DNA of 64,000 bases from Rostratula benghalensis (Eukaryota > Chordata > Aves > Charadriiformes > Rostratulidae), in NCBI GenBank assembly GCA_013399305.1, contig VXAI01000137.1, forward strand, positions 789,542 to 853,541, given 5' to 3'. The notes beneath the pieces are model-generated. The model did not search any database. It was not told the origin of the DNA and saw only the letters and a list, made by a program, of their open reading frames with translations. Every line of letters begins with the position of its first letter. Positions within the stretch are counted from its first letter, which is position 1. Shown here in pieces: positions 13,318 through 24,824 of the stretch. The position numbers and the translations under genes were made by a program.

Positions 13318-14179
13318 TCACACAGTGCCTTTTCCATCCTTAGCTGAGCATCCATGCAGGATTTTCTGTCCCTGCAGTCATTTCTCAGAGGTCATCTGAC
13401 CATATTTAACAAGCCCTTAATTAGCTGAAGGCAAATGCAAGGGAGAGCGGAGTTCAGCCTCTGATATGGCTGAGGGTAATGAGTGGTATTTTAGGAGCAG
13501 GAAAAGAACAGGCAAAAAGAACAGAAGTTGCCTTTGCTTCCAACTGGGATTACATTCATTGTTTGATAGAGATTGAATGACTTCCAGGAACTGTTCTTCC
13601 CTATCTCTTTTGCACAGGACTGCTCCAGAGCAGGGCAGCTGGGCAATGAAATAGGCAGTTTGGAGTCCTCTAGAGGTTTTTAGACAGAGCCTAACATGAC
13701 AAATCTTTGCAAAGAGAGAATGTATTTCAGCTCTTGGCTTGGGTCTCTTAGAAGCTCTGATGACCCTGAGCTTACCTAGGGTGTCAGTCTGCTCCAAGGA
13801 AGAGCCTGTGCTGTGAGCATCCTTCCTTCTGGGCTTTCAGAAGTTGAACAGTAGAGTCCTGCAGAAGACTGAACCATTTCCAAAGAGGGAATGTGCACAG
13901 TGGTCATCTTTCCCACTAGCCACAGTAGCCCCTTCTATGGGTTGACAGTCAATACTCCAAGAGCCTACCAGACAGCAGAGTGGAATAACAGAATCTGCAA
14001 CAGCAGTGTCAAAATTTGCAGTTTGTGGGTGGCTCTGCTGCTTTCAAATCCCCGGGTCAAAAAGTCACACCTATTAGACAATCTCCGCTTTCCATTTTCA
14101 AACAAGACCACTTCTCTCTTTGCTGGTTGCGGGACCAATGATGAAAAACATGGCCTGCACACAACCTGATGGCTCACAA

Positions 14180-14402
14180 GCAAACAAATGCAAATTAAAA
14201 GGCAAAACTGTTGAGCTATTTTGAAAACTTGTGATCTTGAGCCAGTGTTTCTAGGGACAGCCTCAGACTGCCAGTCCCCTGGAAACAGCCACTCCAAACC
14301 TAGGACTTAACGCTAATTGAAATCTTATGCAAAGACCACGTTTGAGGAAATTAAGCCATAATTAAGTAAAGTTATTAGCGATTGCTTTAACTAATTGATA
14401 TG
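14180..14402. promoter_or_regulatory. Candidate intronic enhancer: POU octamer plus TAATT cluster
   Basis: A perfect octamer ATGCAAAT lies at 14188-14195, directly extended by TA. About 130 bp on are CTAATTGA (14312-14319), TTATGCAAAG (14325-14334), CATAATTAAG (14357-14366) and CTAATTGATA (14391-14400). The density of POU and homeodomain sites in repeat-free DNA within a neural gene suggests an enhancer. This is inference. Confidence 0.3.
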
Positions 14403-17400
14403 ATAACATAAGCAGCAGACAAGATTTTAATCAGTGGTCATGAAACCATAAGTAAACTAGCCAGTTGCCACTTCTTCTTCTGCAGCTAATTTGCACACAA
14501 TAATTCTGTTGCAGGTAGTGACTCAGCGGCAAAGGGAAGAATAAATCTCAGGAGACGAATAGGTCCAAGCCTTCCCCATTTTAATGAGAAACAGACACAG
14601 AAAGGCCAAAAAGACCCTGTCAACATGATTTGCAATACTGTTACTTAATTTTTACCAAATGTGGTTTCTGCCAGGCTTTAGTTGGAGTACATATTTATTT
14701 GATATTTCATTGGCAGAGTTTAAAAGAGCAGCCAAAATACCTATCTGCTCCTGCTACGCATGACCCTACCAGCATCACCTTCAGCATACTGCAGTGGTTT
14801 TAGGGAATGATAGCACTGCACAGATGTGATTTATTTGCAGATCATGGGTGACTTTCTGCTAGTTTACAGGAAAGAAGCACAACTTTCCACTGGAGCGTGA
14901 AGCTGACTCACCTGCATGAAACAAACCTGCCTGCACAGAGGGGACAGCAAATCTCCTTCCTTGAGTCAAACATAGGGTTACTCATAAACTGCAGAACAGA
15001 GTCATCCCGAGCCATTAGTAAACCAAATATAGGAGGCAGCTCAACGCTTTGGGAGTTTAATAATATGAACTTGGGGCCTCTTGCTGTTTGCCTTCTGGTT
15101 TTTGAGCCTTTAAGTTCGTTTTCTCTAGCTCTTTCCTTTGATCCCGCTATATCAAAGGGAAGAGCTGAGATTCTCACGTCTTGGAGTTGCTTCCAGGTGC
15201 TGCATCAGCTTTGCAAAACACACCTAGCACTAGGAGAGACCCAGGAGCCCAATGTGATGAAACAAAGTTATTTAGGAATGGAAGTGACTTTCCAAATACC
15301 AGTCCAAAGCCACAATAGGAAAAGGAGCATCCTGTGCCTCCTGGCCCGTAGAGCTGGGCTGTGTGCGCACATCAACGCTTGAAGCATCAAAGAAGTGAGG
15401 AGTGGTGGTCAGCCAGCAGCATGAGGACAACTGGAAGAGGAGAGAGCAAAGGAACGGGGATGGCAGGAATGGGGGAGAAGTGAGTGTAAGCCTGCAAATG
15501 AGAGGACAAGGCCCTAAAGAGGGACAGGATCAGGGATAGCGAGGAAAGAGTGAAAGAAGAACCTTAATCCCTGCAGAGATCACCAGGGAGCCTGTAGGTT
15601 CAGGCTTCCCAACTGGAAGGAGAAAGAGATTCAAAGAGAGGGTTAGAGGAGAAGAGGCACCTGAAGAGGCATGTGGGTGTGTGATGAGGATCAGAGCTCC
15701 TTCCCCTGCTCCTCCAGCAACATTTCCCCATCTGCTCCTCATCCCCTTGGATCAGGGTGTGAGGCAGAGGGTTCCCCGGTGTCTGTGCACCAGAAACAAA
15801 AAAAGAAGAAAAAGAAACAGCCTAAACCTCCAGTGTACCAATACCCCCGTGGCTCCCGGGGAACATTTTAATACAGGGACAAGTGCCAGTCAGACAGGTA
15901 AGTGAGGAAATGACACCCTCAGCCCTCTCCCTTCAGTGGGAAACAGCATTTGGCTTGTACCTCACTCAGAGCCTTTGTGAAGGCTTGCAATTAATTGCAG
16001 AGCTCCTGATAAATCACGACAGATCCCATGGATGCACCAACCCTTCCCCACTCTGTTGACAGGGACCTGAAACACACATTTGCACTCACCACATACGTAC
16101 GACTGCACCTCCATGAAAAAGACCTTTGTATCTCTGGGTTTCAGTGACAAATCTTCCCGTCTCCCTCATTCAATCAACCTCCCTATAAAATATGTATTTA
16201 TACATAATGGAACCCCTCTGACGGCAAAAAGCTGTTGCATCCTGCTCCCCAGAGCACAGCACATCTCCCAGTGCCCACCAGTGCTGCTTGTCACCTCTCG
16301 ATGTTCAGAGGAGCTGCAAGGGAGGACCTGTTTCAGCTGCAGGCCACAGGGCTGAGCTGGATTCTCCATTCCCCTTGGAAACCATGGAGTGCGGCTCCAG
16401 ATGAAAATTCCCATGTGGAACCCAAGGAGCCCTCAGTGAACTACGGAAACTGCTCCCATGCAGATGTTGACCCTTGAAAGGCCAGGGAATTTTTTTATTT
16501 TTATTTTTTTGGCATGAGAAAGCCTCCTCGAGTAACCAGATTTATAGCAACAGCTCTTTGAAGGTGTTTCAAGTTAAAGGGTGCCTTGCTGGGCTGAGTC
16601 CAGACACCCCATTGCAGAATAGTTTGAGGCATGGCAAGAGCAATACTCTCTAGGACTGCCAAAGCCATGATAGGATCAGGTCAAACTGGAAAAATTTGCT
16701 TTATCATCAGGCCATTCATTCCTGTTGAGGATTGGTGAGTGACGGAGCCAAAGCCTGGCAAAACTGCTTTTAAAAAAGCAGCTGCACACCCAACAGAACT
16801 GCTTTTATCTCTGGGGCACAGCCAGGGTTGAGCCCAGTAAATGGAGTGGGGAGAAACCTCCTCCTTTCCCAGGGATAGGAGAAGCCCGGGTGCCTGCCTG
16901 CCTTTGAAAAGGTCAGGATGAGCCATCACCCTCCTGTCCCTCTTCTTCCCAGACCTCACAATACCAGAGGATTTCTAAGGGCAGTGAACACCTCTGATAA
17001 GACAGATCTTCATCCACGGATGAAAAGAACTGTACGACATGGCTTGCGCTGTGGATAAATATATGCTCCCCAAGACCAGCCTGCCCTGCTCCACGCTGTT
17101 CACAGCCCTGCCCCCAGCAAAGGCAAACCCCTGAGCCTTCTCTCAGCCACTGAGGCCTTACAAATGTTAATTCACTCGAGCACTTGGAGTGTGTTATATC
17201 ATGAACACTCAGATAGTGACTGTAGTGCCGTGACAGCAGCGCTGTCAATTGCATTGCTTGCTACGCCGTAGATAAAATCAGAAAATGGGCAAAGGCTTCT
17301 GTAGTGTTGAGTGTTTCACAAAATTGGATCAGATTTTAAATAATAATAGCCCATGACCTTTTCACCAACATCTCTCATACACAGACCCTTCGGCTTCAAA

Positions 17401-17947
17401 GATGGGTGGGAAGAGATGACTGAATAAATCACAGGGACTCAGGGCTCCTGAGTTCTTTACAGGGCTCTATCAACAACTTGTGGTCCTAAAAAACACCTCC
17501 TTAAGGTTCTGCTTCAGAACAGCCAACTACAAAATGAGTCTGCTCACACTGTAATGACCAGGGTGGTGCAAGTAGTCAACATACCAGCAAGAATATGTTC
17601 TTGGAGATTTCTGGAGGAAAATCAAGTTACTGCTCTTGTTCCAAATCCCACTTTTTCTAGGAAGTGAGAGAATAAACAGTGGTGTTCTGTTGCACTCTCC
17701 TAGAGAGAATCAAGACTGCTCCTTGGTATGTTATGAGACCAACCAGCCCAAAGGAGCCAAATGTATTATCTCTGTAAATCTGAAGAGATGGTCGAAGGCA
17801 GTGATGGTATCTGAGGTGACCTTTTGACAAATAGGCCTACACAAAAAGCACACTCAGGGCAAATCTGAAATCATTAGGTTGATTGTTTGCATACCATCAC
17901 GCTTAAGGGTTTTGACCATGCAGCAGGGAACCCCATTCTGCTCAAAC

Positions 17948-17984
17948 AAAAAAAAAAAAAAAAAACAAAAACAAAAAAAAAAAA
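17948..17984. repeat. A-rich microsatellite
   Basis: Runs of A broken by single C residues (18 A, then CAAAAAC, then 12 A). Confidence 0.95.
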
Positions 17985-19790
17985 GGACCTGCAGAATAAA
18001 AGGGTGAGAAAGAGGAACTGAGTCTTGACCAAATTCTTACAGCAGCTCACAGGCAACACCTGCCTCCAGCTTCCCAATTCGTCCCAGCAGGTGACTGGGA
18101 CCATTTTCACTTCAGCACTGGAGGTGAGATCCTATCCTTGCCCAGCATGGAACAGATAAGAAAGCAATCCATCATCACATCCTTTCTCCAGAGTTATCAT
18201 CTTCTCACAGCCTCTTTAATAAAGGCAAAAGTACAGAGGTGCCCCTCACTTTCCCCTCTAACTTTGAAGTATAGATAGCTTAGGGAGAAGGCTGGAGACA
18301 TTGCAGAGACACAAAATATTTAAAATAAAATGATTGAAGAAGAAAAATTGATGGTCATAAATTAGAAACTGTAACACCTTGATTTTGCATGGGGAGAAGG
18401 GTAATCAGCCTGCCACTCCTGGACCACAGCAACCCTGCTATATACCTCCCTCCAAAATCTGCATGTATCTCTGGCTATTGAACGAGGAGAAAACTCCTCT
18501 TAACTTAGGTAAAAAAGTAATAATTCCAGTGTTAGTCACAGCCTTGGAAAGCAGCCACCTGAAGGGGTTATGAGGAAAGTATATAAAATCATGGCAAGTG
18601 AAGAGGAAACTTGCTTTTTGTTCTTCACTGTTGCATTTTTTAAGGCAGGAATTAGCGGGTGGTAAAACTGCCACGAGGATGGGGGAGAAGAGGGGATACT
18701 GTGACCCATCTCCATCCTGGAAACTTCTGACTGTTGACCACTGTAGAGCAATGCTGTCAGAGCATTGGAGCACACCACACAACATCTAAGGGGAACTTTG
18801 GTGTTAAAGAACTGGTTGATACTGGGAGGACAGCACATTGCTCTGGAAGAGCTATGGGAATGTGTTCTCCCAAGGATTACATCCCCCAGGCAACTCAGTA
18901 AGGCAATATAAAGTATATCAAATGGATGTTTTATGTTTGGTGCCACTTACATGATCCAAGGTCAGGCAGCTAATACTTGCTCAAAGAACCACTGAACCCT
19001 GCTGCATGGATGAACACGTTACACTTGGACTGGTGGCCTCTGGTTGAAATGAAGCTGCACCATGGGGTACCTGCCATCACCCTGCCAAAATCCCTCATTG
19101 CTCCCTTCAGTTTGGGGATTTAAAACTCCTCACAAGCACTCGTGAATCAACAGGTTACAATATCTCAAATCCCTGCATGTCCACAAGACTAGCTTAAATT
19201 TTACCATTAATTTCTTCGTGAAAAACAATTTCCTCCTCCCACCCCAAGCAGCAAACTTCCGAAGGCCAAGCACTCTGCTGAAATCAGAGTTGAACACCCA
19301 GATTGGTCCTTCCTTGGAATCTGGCTGTTGGCATTTTCATTAATAACACTCATAAAACAAGAGGAACGTTACGCTAAACTTAGCCTGAGGCCTGACAGGC
19401 AGCATCCTACACTCTTCATCGCTGTGTCTCAAAGAGGCTCCACCTTCTCCAAATACTCCAGTTGGAGCCAAATGATTCTGTGTTACACTTCTCCCTGTCT
19501 GTGACAGATGTAGCTACAGTTTGGGTAGGGGTGGAGAGCAATGTGGTACCCAGCAGATGCAGTAGCAACCCCTTGTTGTGTAGCCAGTAGGACACGTAGT
19601 GCATAAAGCAATGCCAGGGGTGGTTTCTGACCCCTTATCACTCTGGCCCCTCAAAAGTTGCATCAATGCACAGCTTCTAAGCATGAAAAATTATGAGGTC
19701 AACAGTGGAGCACATCTTTGTAGTAACTGCATTCACTGCCAGAACTTCATGTGGAATCCTGATGTCCATGGCATCATCCAAGCACCATGA

Positions 19791-19800
19791 AATTTCTTAC
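19791..19800 (-). other. 5' splice site (donor) of the plexin exon
   Basis: On the minus strand the last codon CAG is followed by GTAAGAAATT, a near-consensus U2 donor (CAG|GTAAGA). This sets the exon end at plus-strand position 19801. Confidence 0.88.
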
Positions 19801-19932
19801 CTGCTTCTCAGACATGATGTAGAGATGTTCATGATCCATCGAGAAGGCCATATCTCGTAATACGGGGCCGGTATCTACCACCTGCACAATCTCATACTCC
19901 AGTGTGTTCTTGGTGGTCCCATCCACACGGAT
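19801..19932 (-). CDS. PLXNA4: Internal coding exon of a class A plexin, best match plexin-A4 (sema domain)
   Basis: Read on the minus strand, this segment is an open 44-codon exon that starts IRVDGTTKNTLEYEIV, contains VVDTGPVLRDMAFS and ends LYIMSEKQ. From memory of the family, this is the C-terminal part of the plexin sema beta-propeller, just before the VPVESC stretch that leads into the first PSI domain. The VVD-GPVLRDMAFS-DHE-LYIMSE pattern fits plexin-A4 better than A1, A2 or A3. Plexin-A4 is a single-pass neuronal receptor. It works with neuropilins for class 3 semaphorins and binds class 6 semaphorins directly, and its cytoplasmic GAP domain drives axon guidance and growth-cone collapse. 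The exon is 132 bp, phase 0 at both ends, and contains no cysteine. It has an acceptor (TTCTGTTCTGCAG) and a donor (CAG then GTAAGAA). No neighbouring exon lies in the window, so large flanking introns are inferred. I am very sure of plexin A and fairly sure of A4. Confidence 0.9.
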
Positions 19933-19970
19933 CTGCAGAACAGAAAACAAAACCAGGGAGAGGACATGAG
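19933..19970 (-). other. 3' splice site (acceptor) of the plexin exon
   Basis: On the minus strand the exon is preceded by a pyrimidine-rich run, TTTTGTTTTCTGTTCTGCAG, with the AG directly before the first codon. A CTCAT branch-point-like pentamer lies about 34 nt upstream of the exon, at plus-strand positions 19966-19970. This fits a standard U2-type acceptor. Confidence 0.85.
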
Positions 19971-21124
19971 TGGTTTTCCTCTATCCATACAGGCTGTAGA
20001 ATAATCATTGGAGAAATGCATTGGGGCATTTTGGACAACAGCCACCAGCATGGTAAAATAAGGACAAAGGTTCTGTGGCCCCATCTGTAGAACAGTACAG
20101 ACCCTGCTCGCTTTTATCTAGCACTATCAGTGCGTTCCTGTCATTGCTTGGACAAATCTCCCAAGCTGAAAATGATGGCAGAAAGGGTAGAATTTGTGGT
20201 GATGATGAGCAAAAGATTAATAAAAAACCACCACACAAGACTCTGCAGGACTGACTCACTCAAATGTTGGTCGGACATTATTATTGTTCTTATTGCTAAT
20301 ATTCCACAGGGCAATATATTATTGCAGAGAGTAGAAAACAACACAGACTATTTCTCTTGTTGATTACACGTATCAGATATTGAAATCAGTCCTGCGCAAA
20401 TATGGCACCTTATGATTCCAACCCCTTCTCATAACAGGGTGTCAATTTAGGAACATCAATAACTGGAATTATGAGAAGGAACCAAAAGTACAGTCCCAGC
20501 CTATGCCTGAGGGTGACCCAGCCATACAGAAGAAACTGTACAAAACACCACAGTTTTCTTTACTTGTCTAAAACCAGTTTCTACAAATTGGGCTGAAAAA
20601 CAGATGGAGAAGGTTTCTAATCCCTTTCAATAGTATAATCTAAAATTCAGAATAATCTAGTTATCCGTAGGAGTGTTGGGCCCCTCTGGACTTTGTGAGG
20701 CTCTGGACTTCAGCAAACACCATGCTATATTTCCAGTGGGTAGCCTTTCCCTTTCTGAAAATCACCCATCCTGCAGCAACACAAACATTATAGTAGCCTT
20801 CCTTGGAGGAAAAAAATCCAAAAGTTGTAGCAGGTTGGCTTTGGGCTCCACATCATGATTTCCATACCTTCCTGACCAAAGGTTTCCAGTCTCTGGTTTG
20901 CAGTTGGTGAAGTTTGATAGCTGAGCAAAAAACACCCTTCCCACCCAAAGCTAAAAACAAGCTGTGGAGAACTTATGGTATCAAGACCCATTCCTACTGT
21001 TCCCTGGCACAGCCTATGAGCTTATTCCTTCTGGATCAACCTTTCAGCCAAGAAACTGAGCCTGAATCATCTTCTATATTAGAAAGGCAAAGAGAAAGGG
21101 AGAGAGAATGAAAAAGGGTCTGGG

Positions 21125-21355
21125 AATCATAGTATCATAGAATGGTCCAGGCTGGAAGGGACCTCTAGGGTCATCTAGTCTGATCTCCCCACAGTCAGCA
21201 GGGACACCCCCAACTACACCAGGTTGCCCAGGGCCTCGTCAAACGTCACCTTGAATATCTCCAGGGAAGGGGCCTCAACCACCTCCCTGGGCAACCTGTT
21301 CCAGTGTTCCATCACCCTCAGAGGAAAGAACCTATTCCTAATATCCAGTCTAAAG
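21125..21355 (-). repeat. CR1 3' fragment (second subfamily)
   Basis: It begins with ATCATAGTATCATAGAATGG, then CTGGAAGGGACCTCTAGGGT, CAGGGACACCCCCAACTACA, CCAGGTTGCCCAGGGCCTCG, and ends with TTCCTAATATCCAGTCTAAA. This is the complement of a CR1 3' end. The subfamily differs from the copies carrying CACCTCCCACCAGACC. It sits about 75 bp from a plus-strand CR1 ORF2 piece. Confidence 0.95.
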
Positions 21356-21442
21356 CCTGGGAAGATTGTATGAGCAAAGGGCAGCAATGATATTTGACAA
21401 TATATGATATATGAGCATATATATATATGATATTTGAACATA
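21356..21442. repeat. AT-rich spacer with short direct repeat
   Basis: TATATGATATATGAGCATAT and further TA runs lie between the two opposed CR1 pieces. ATGATATTTGACAATA and ATGATATTTGAACATA form an imperfect direct repeat (about 21389 and 21427). Confidence 0.8.
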
Positions 21443-21818
21443 CGAAATATGTTTCAATAAGAAAAGACAATAAGAAAAACTTCTATAGATATGTCAGGGA
21501 TAAAGGCAAGACTAGGAAACTTATGGGCCCTCTCTGGAAGGAAACAGGAGACCTGGCCCCTCAGGGTATGGACAAAACTGAGCTACCGAAGTACTTTTTT
21601 GCCTCAGTCTTCACCGGCAAGGGCTCTAACCACATTGCCCAAGTCACAGAAGGCAAAAACAAGGTCTTTGAGAATGAAGAACTGCCCACAGCAGGAGAAG
21701 ATCAGGTTCGAGACTACCTAAGGAACCTGAAGGTGCATAAGTCCAAGGGACCTGATGAAATCCATCCACAGGTCCTGAGGGAGCTGGTGGATGATGTTGC
21801 TAAGCCGCTTGCAATCCA
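21430..21818 (+). pseudogene. CR1 LINE ORF2 fragment (start of reverse transcriptase)
   Basis: An uninterrupted frame of about 130 codons reads NKKNFYRYVRDKGKTRK near its start, FFASVFTGKGSN in the middle, and RNLKVHKSKGPDEIHP followed by VLRELVDDVAKPL near its end. In CR1 ORF2 this is the segment linking the endonuclease to the reverse transcriptase, with the KSxGPDxIHP motif at the start of the RT domain. Homology stops near 21818. The endonuclease and the catalytic RT core (the YADD-type motif) are absent, so it cannot be active. The orientation is opposite to the CR1 3' end at 21125-21355. CR1 is a non-LTR retrotransposon, not a virus. Confidence 0.92.
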
Positions 21819-24589
21819 TCAGCCTCCAAAGAAGTGGGCACAAGTGCCGGCATTGGCTCTTGGGCTGATCAACTGACAGCAGAGGATTTGCAGTTGGTTT
21901 CTCATCTTAATGGATCTGGTGATGACCACAGCACACTCAGCAGCACAGAGGTCCAGGCCCAAAGCCAACATGCAATGTGTAGCATCCATGCCTCCTGCTG
22001 CCTCTGACCTCCTCAGAGGAAAGGGCTCACTCATGGCCACGGTCCCTAAGGGGTGAATTCAGCTCCTCAGAGTCTCTCTTCTTGAAAGTGGATGCTGATA
22101 TGATTCACTCACGAGGTCAAGGGCAAAGAGGACAATGGGCTGTAGATGAATCATTCCCCTTAGGACACTCAGGAGAAAGGAAGGAGACAGAAAGGGCTCC
22201 AGGTTGAGAAACAGAGGAGTTGGGGCTCTGCCCAGGGCAGCTCAAATGTTCCCATGGCAGTAGCCTTTCCTATTTCCCACCTCAACATCCCTGCACCAAG
22301 TTCTCACTCTCAGGGTACTGTTGTTAAGCTTCACCTCTGTTTCAGCTCTGCCTCTCCCCCTCCAGTCCCTTGTGGCTGCTTGTCCTCGTCAGGGGGCTGC
22401 AGGAGATCCTCGTCCTCTCTGCTGATCACTCTGCTAAACAAACCTTACATCTTTGCTGCTTTGACCTTGATTTTTTCAGCATCGTCAGGGTCAGATCTGT
22501 AGGCCACTAGATATGTAAGCAGCCAATTATCACCCCAGGGCTCAGTCACTGTCCTCAGCCTTTGCCAGGCCCCATTAGAGGAGAGGGAGCTGAGAGATGG
22601 AAGAGGAAGGCTGGAGAAATGGTCGGCTGGAGTTAACAAACCGCGCAGACAGGAGCCACAGCCCCCAGGGGTCTCCCCTCCGCGTTTGGTGCAGGTAAAA
22701 GATTGCATAGGTTTCACGCCAGGAAAACAGAGATACTCGGAAGCGATTTAACAGCTATTGCTAGCCTAATTGCCTGCAAAATCATTATTTTGCAGAAGGG
22801 GAGGGANNNNNNNNNNNNNNNNNNNNNNNNNNNNNNNNNNNNNNNNNNNNNNNNNNNNNNNNNNNNNNNNNNNNNNGAGGGAGGGAGGAAAAGGGTTCAT
22901 TCCATCGCACAGGTGCAAACACACACACATGCACTCCAAGTGCAGAAACCTCTCTTTCTAGTTAAAGCTAGTGGCTAAGGGAAAAAAAATGAAATTGAGA
23001 AGAAGACCAGAAAGTCTGGCAGACATTAACCCACACTGCACCGACTGCCCAAGCCTTGCACCTGCAAGAGGTGGTTATGGAAGCCTGCGGACAAAAATCT
23101 GGCCCTTAACACAAGCCATCCCTTTACTTGTTTTAAGCTCTGGCTTGCTTCTATCTGACCCCAGGTATTGAGCCCAGAGGATCTCCAGTTTCCCTGCACA
23201 TTCTTCTCAGTCCTGAGCATCAAACAACACAAGAGCAATTTCTCTTTGAGTGAGATTTATTCCTGGCCCCCAGACACCCACTAGAGCCAGGGCATTTGGA
23301 TTAGGTTAAAAAAACAAAAAATCAGAAGAAGAGCCTGTGAAGGGGAAATGAGAAGATTCCCATCAAAGCCTGCAAGTGATCACCACTAAAGTCAGGGACA
23401 CAGGCACAATCTCGGCTTGGAAAGCTTGGAAAGTTGCCAGTTGTGGGGAATTTGAAGCATGCACAAGCAGTTTGCTCTGTTCCTGTTCTTCTTTGCCAGC
23501 ATCAGTAACAACCCCCACATGGAGCTGGGGTGCTGGGACAGGTAGAGTTTTCTTCTGACTGAAGTATGGGTATTCTTAAATGTGAGATGTTCGTATTAGG
23601 CTGGGGGATTAGAGCCTGACTGACAGTTCAATGGGGATTTGTCCTTGAAGCTGCCCATGAACCATTAGCACCTCTGCAAGACAAGATGAAGGGGAGCAAG
23701 AAGGATGGGACTCCAGGATCATACATGAGTTTCAAAGTGCTCAGTCCATCATAGTGACCACTACCAGACACATGCACACTCCCACAACTGTGCTTGTCAC
23801 CTCTACCACAGGAATATCCATTCCCACTGCCTCCACATCTGTCCCACCCAAGAATGTGCTCCTTGGAGCACAAGATACAGCACCTCAAGCTTCCCTACCC
23901 TCCTTTAACCCAACACACACACGGGCAGAGCTCCCAGGGACCAACACAGTTTGGCAGCACATTAATCCTGCTTCCCGGAAGGCTGTACTCACTGGGCTTC
24001 ATTCTGCAAAGCCGGCTGGTATTAAAACATCAGCATGATGCTTCCCGAAGGTCAACTACCAGGGGACCTATTCTGGCAGCTGCTTGTTTGTTTGTCTGAA
24101 CATTATCTAGGTCTGGTTGTTTATTTACATCCATTGAAGTATCAGACAATAAATATCCTCTCCCAGTAGCAAACAGATGCTTGCACTCGAATGTTCTGGC
24201 TAGCGTTGGCTTCAAAACGATCTGCTTAATGAGCAAACAACACTATTAATCTTTAAAGACACAGGCTCTGGCCTTCACTCAGCTCCCACCCTGGCCATGG
24301 CTAGCCCTACAGGCATCCTGGCAAAGAACCCATGGGCCTGATGGATGAAAGAAGGTAAAAAATACCTTCCAACACTCAACTGGTGCTTTTCAGCCTTATC
24401 TGGGTCTCCCCAGCCACTGTAGAGTCCACAGGAGGGTGAGGTTTGAGTACAGTCTCCTAGGCAAGTTGGTGGAAGATGCCTCAGTCACACTTCTAAGAGG
24501 AAGATGGGTTTTCAAGGTTGGGATCATATGATTATCAAAGACAGGGACACAATAAACCCCTCCAAATCACGGGTATAGACTCAAAAAGG
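21819..24589. other. Single-copy intron with a sequencing gap
   Basis: No gene or interspersed repeat is recognised. The stretch contains the 70-base N gap and several C/T-rich patches. Reading frames across the gap are artefacts. Confidence 0.6.
22807..22876. other. Assembly gap, 70 N, in a purine-rich repeat
   Basis: Seventy N bases are flanked by GGGGAGGGA on the left and GAGGGAGGGAGGAAAAGG on the right. The gap most likely hides a longer (GGGA)n tract that was not resolved. Confidence 0.98.
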
Positions 24590-24824
24590 GGGGAGGTGAT
24601 TTGGATTAGGGCCAGGGAAGGAGTAGGACATAGGCCCTGGGAGACTGTGGTTCCTGTGAGTTTGGAAGAGCTTGGATGCTGCATCCCTGGAAGTGTTGAA
24701 GGCCAGGATGTACGTGGCTTTGAGCAACTTGGTCTAGTGGGAGGTGTCCCTGCCTATGGCAGGGGATTTGGAACTAGATGATCTTTAAGGTCTTTTCCAA
24801 CTCTAAGCATTCTGTGTTTCTGTG
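24590..24824 (+). repeat. CR1 3' fragment, diverged
   Basis: GATTTGGATTAGGGCCAGG is followed by CATCCCTGGAAGTGTTGAAG, GAGCAACTTGGTCTAGTGGG, CTAGATGATCTTTAAGGTC and the tail GCATTCTGTGTTTCTGTG. The 5' third is poorly preserved. Confidence 0.88.

Larger units (their letters stand above)
1..19800 (-). other. PLXNA4: Intron downstream of the plexin exon (partial)
   Basis: This is inferred to be the intron after the 19801-19932 exon, because the donor is intact and no further plexin exon was recognised at lower coordinates. I looked for codons of the next expected segment (VPVESC and the PSI cysteines with HCGWC) and did not find them. The intron holds five CR1 fragments, A-rich runs and otherwise single-copy sequence. 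Confidence 0.75.
11456..21124. other. Mostly single-copy intron around the plexin exon
   Basis: Apart from the exon at 19801-19932, I recognise only simple repeats (13276-13297, 17948-17984) and the candidate regulatory cluster near 14180-14400. The longest frame (161 codons, 14897-15382) has no recognisable domain and is probably chance. Confidence 0.6.

Noticed and set aside
14897..15382. A 161-codon plus-strand frame
   Set aside because: No recognisable domain, and composition like the surrounding intron.
1..19800. Search for the next plexin exon (VPVESC, PSI domain cysteines)
   Set aside because: No matching codons with splice sites were seen. The exon is presumed to lie beyond the window edge.
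19875..20084. A 69-codon minus-strand frame over the plexin exon
   Set aside because: It is out of frame with the plexin reading and runs into the intron. It is a shadow of the real exon at 19801-19932.
22703..22978. Frames that run across the N gap
   Set aside because: They include unknown residues and have no domain, so they are artefacts of the gap.
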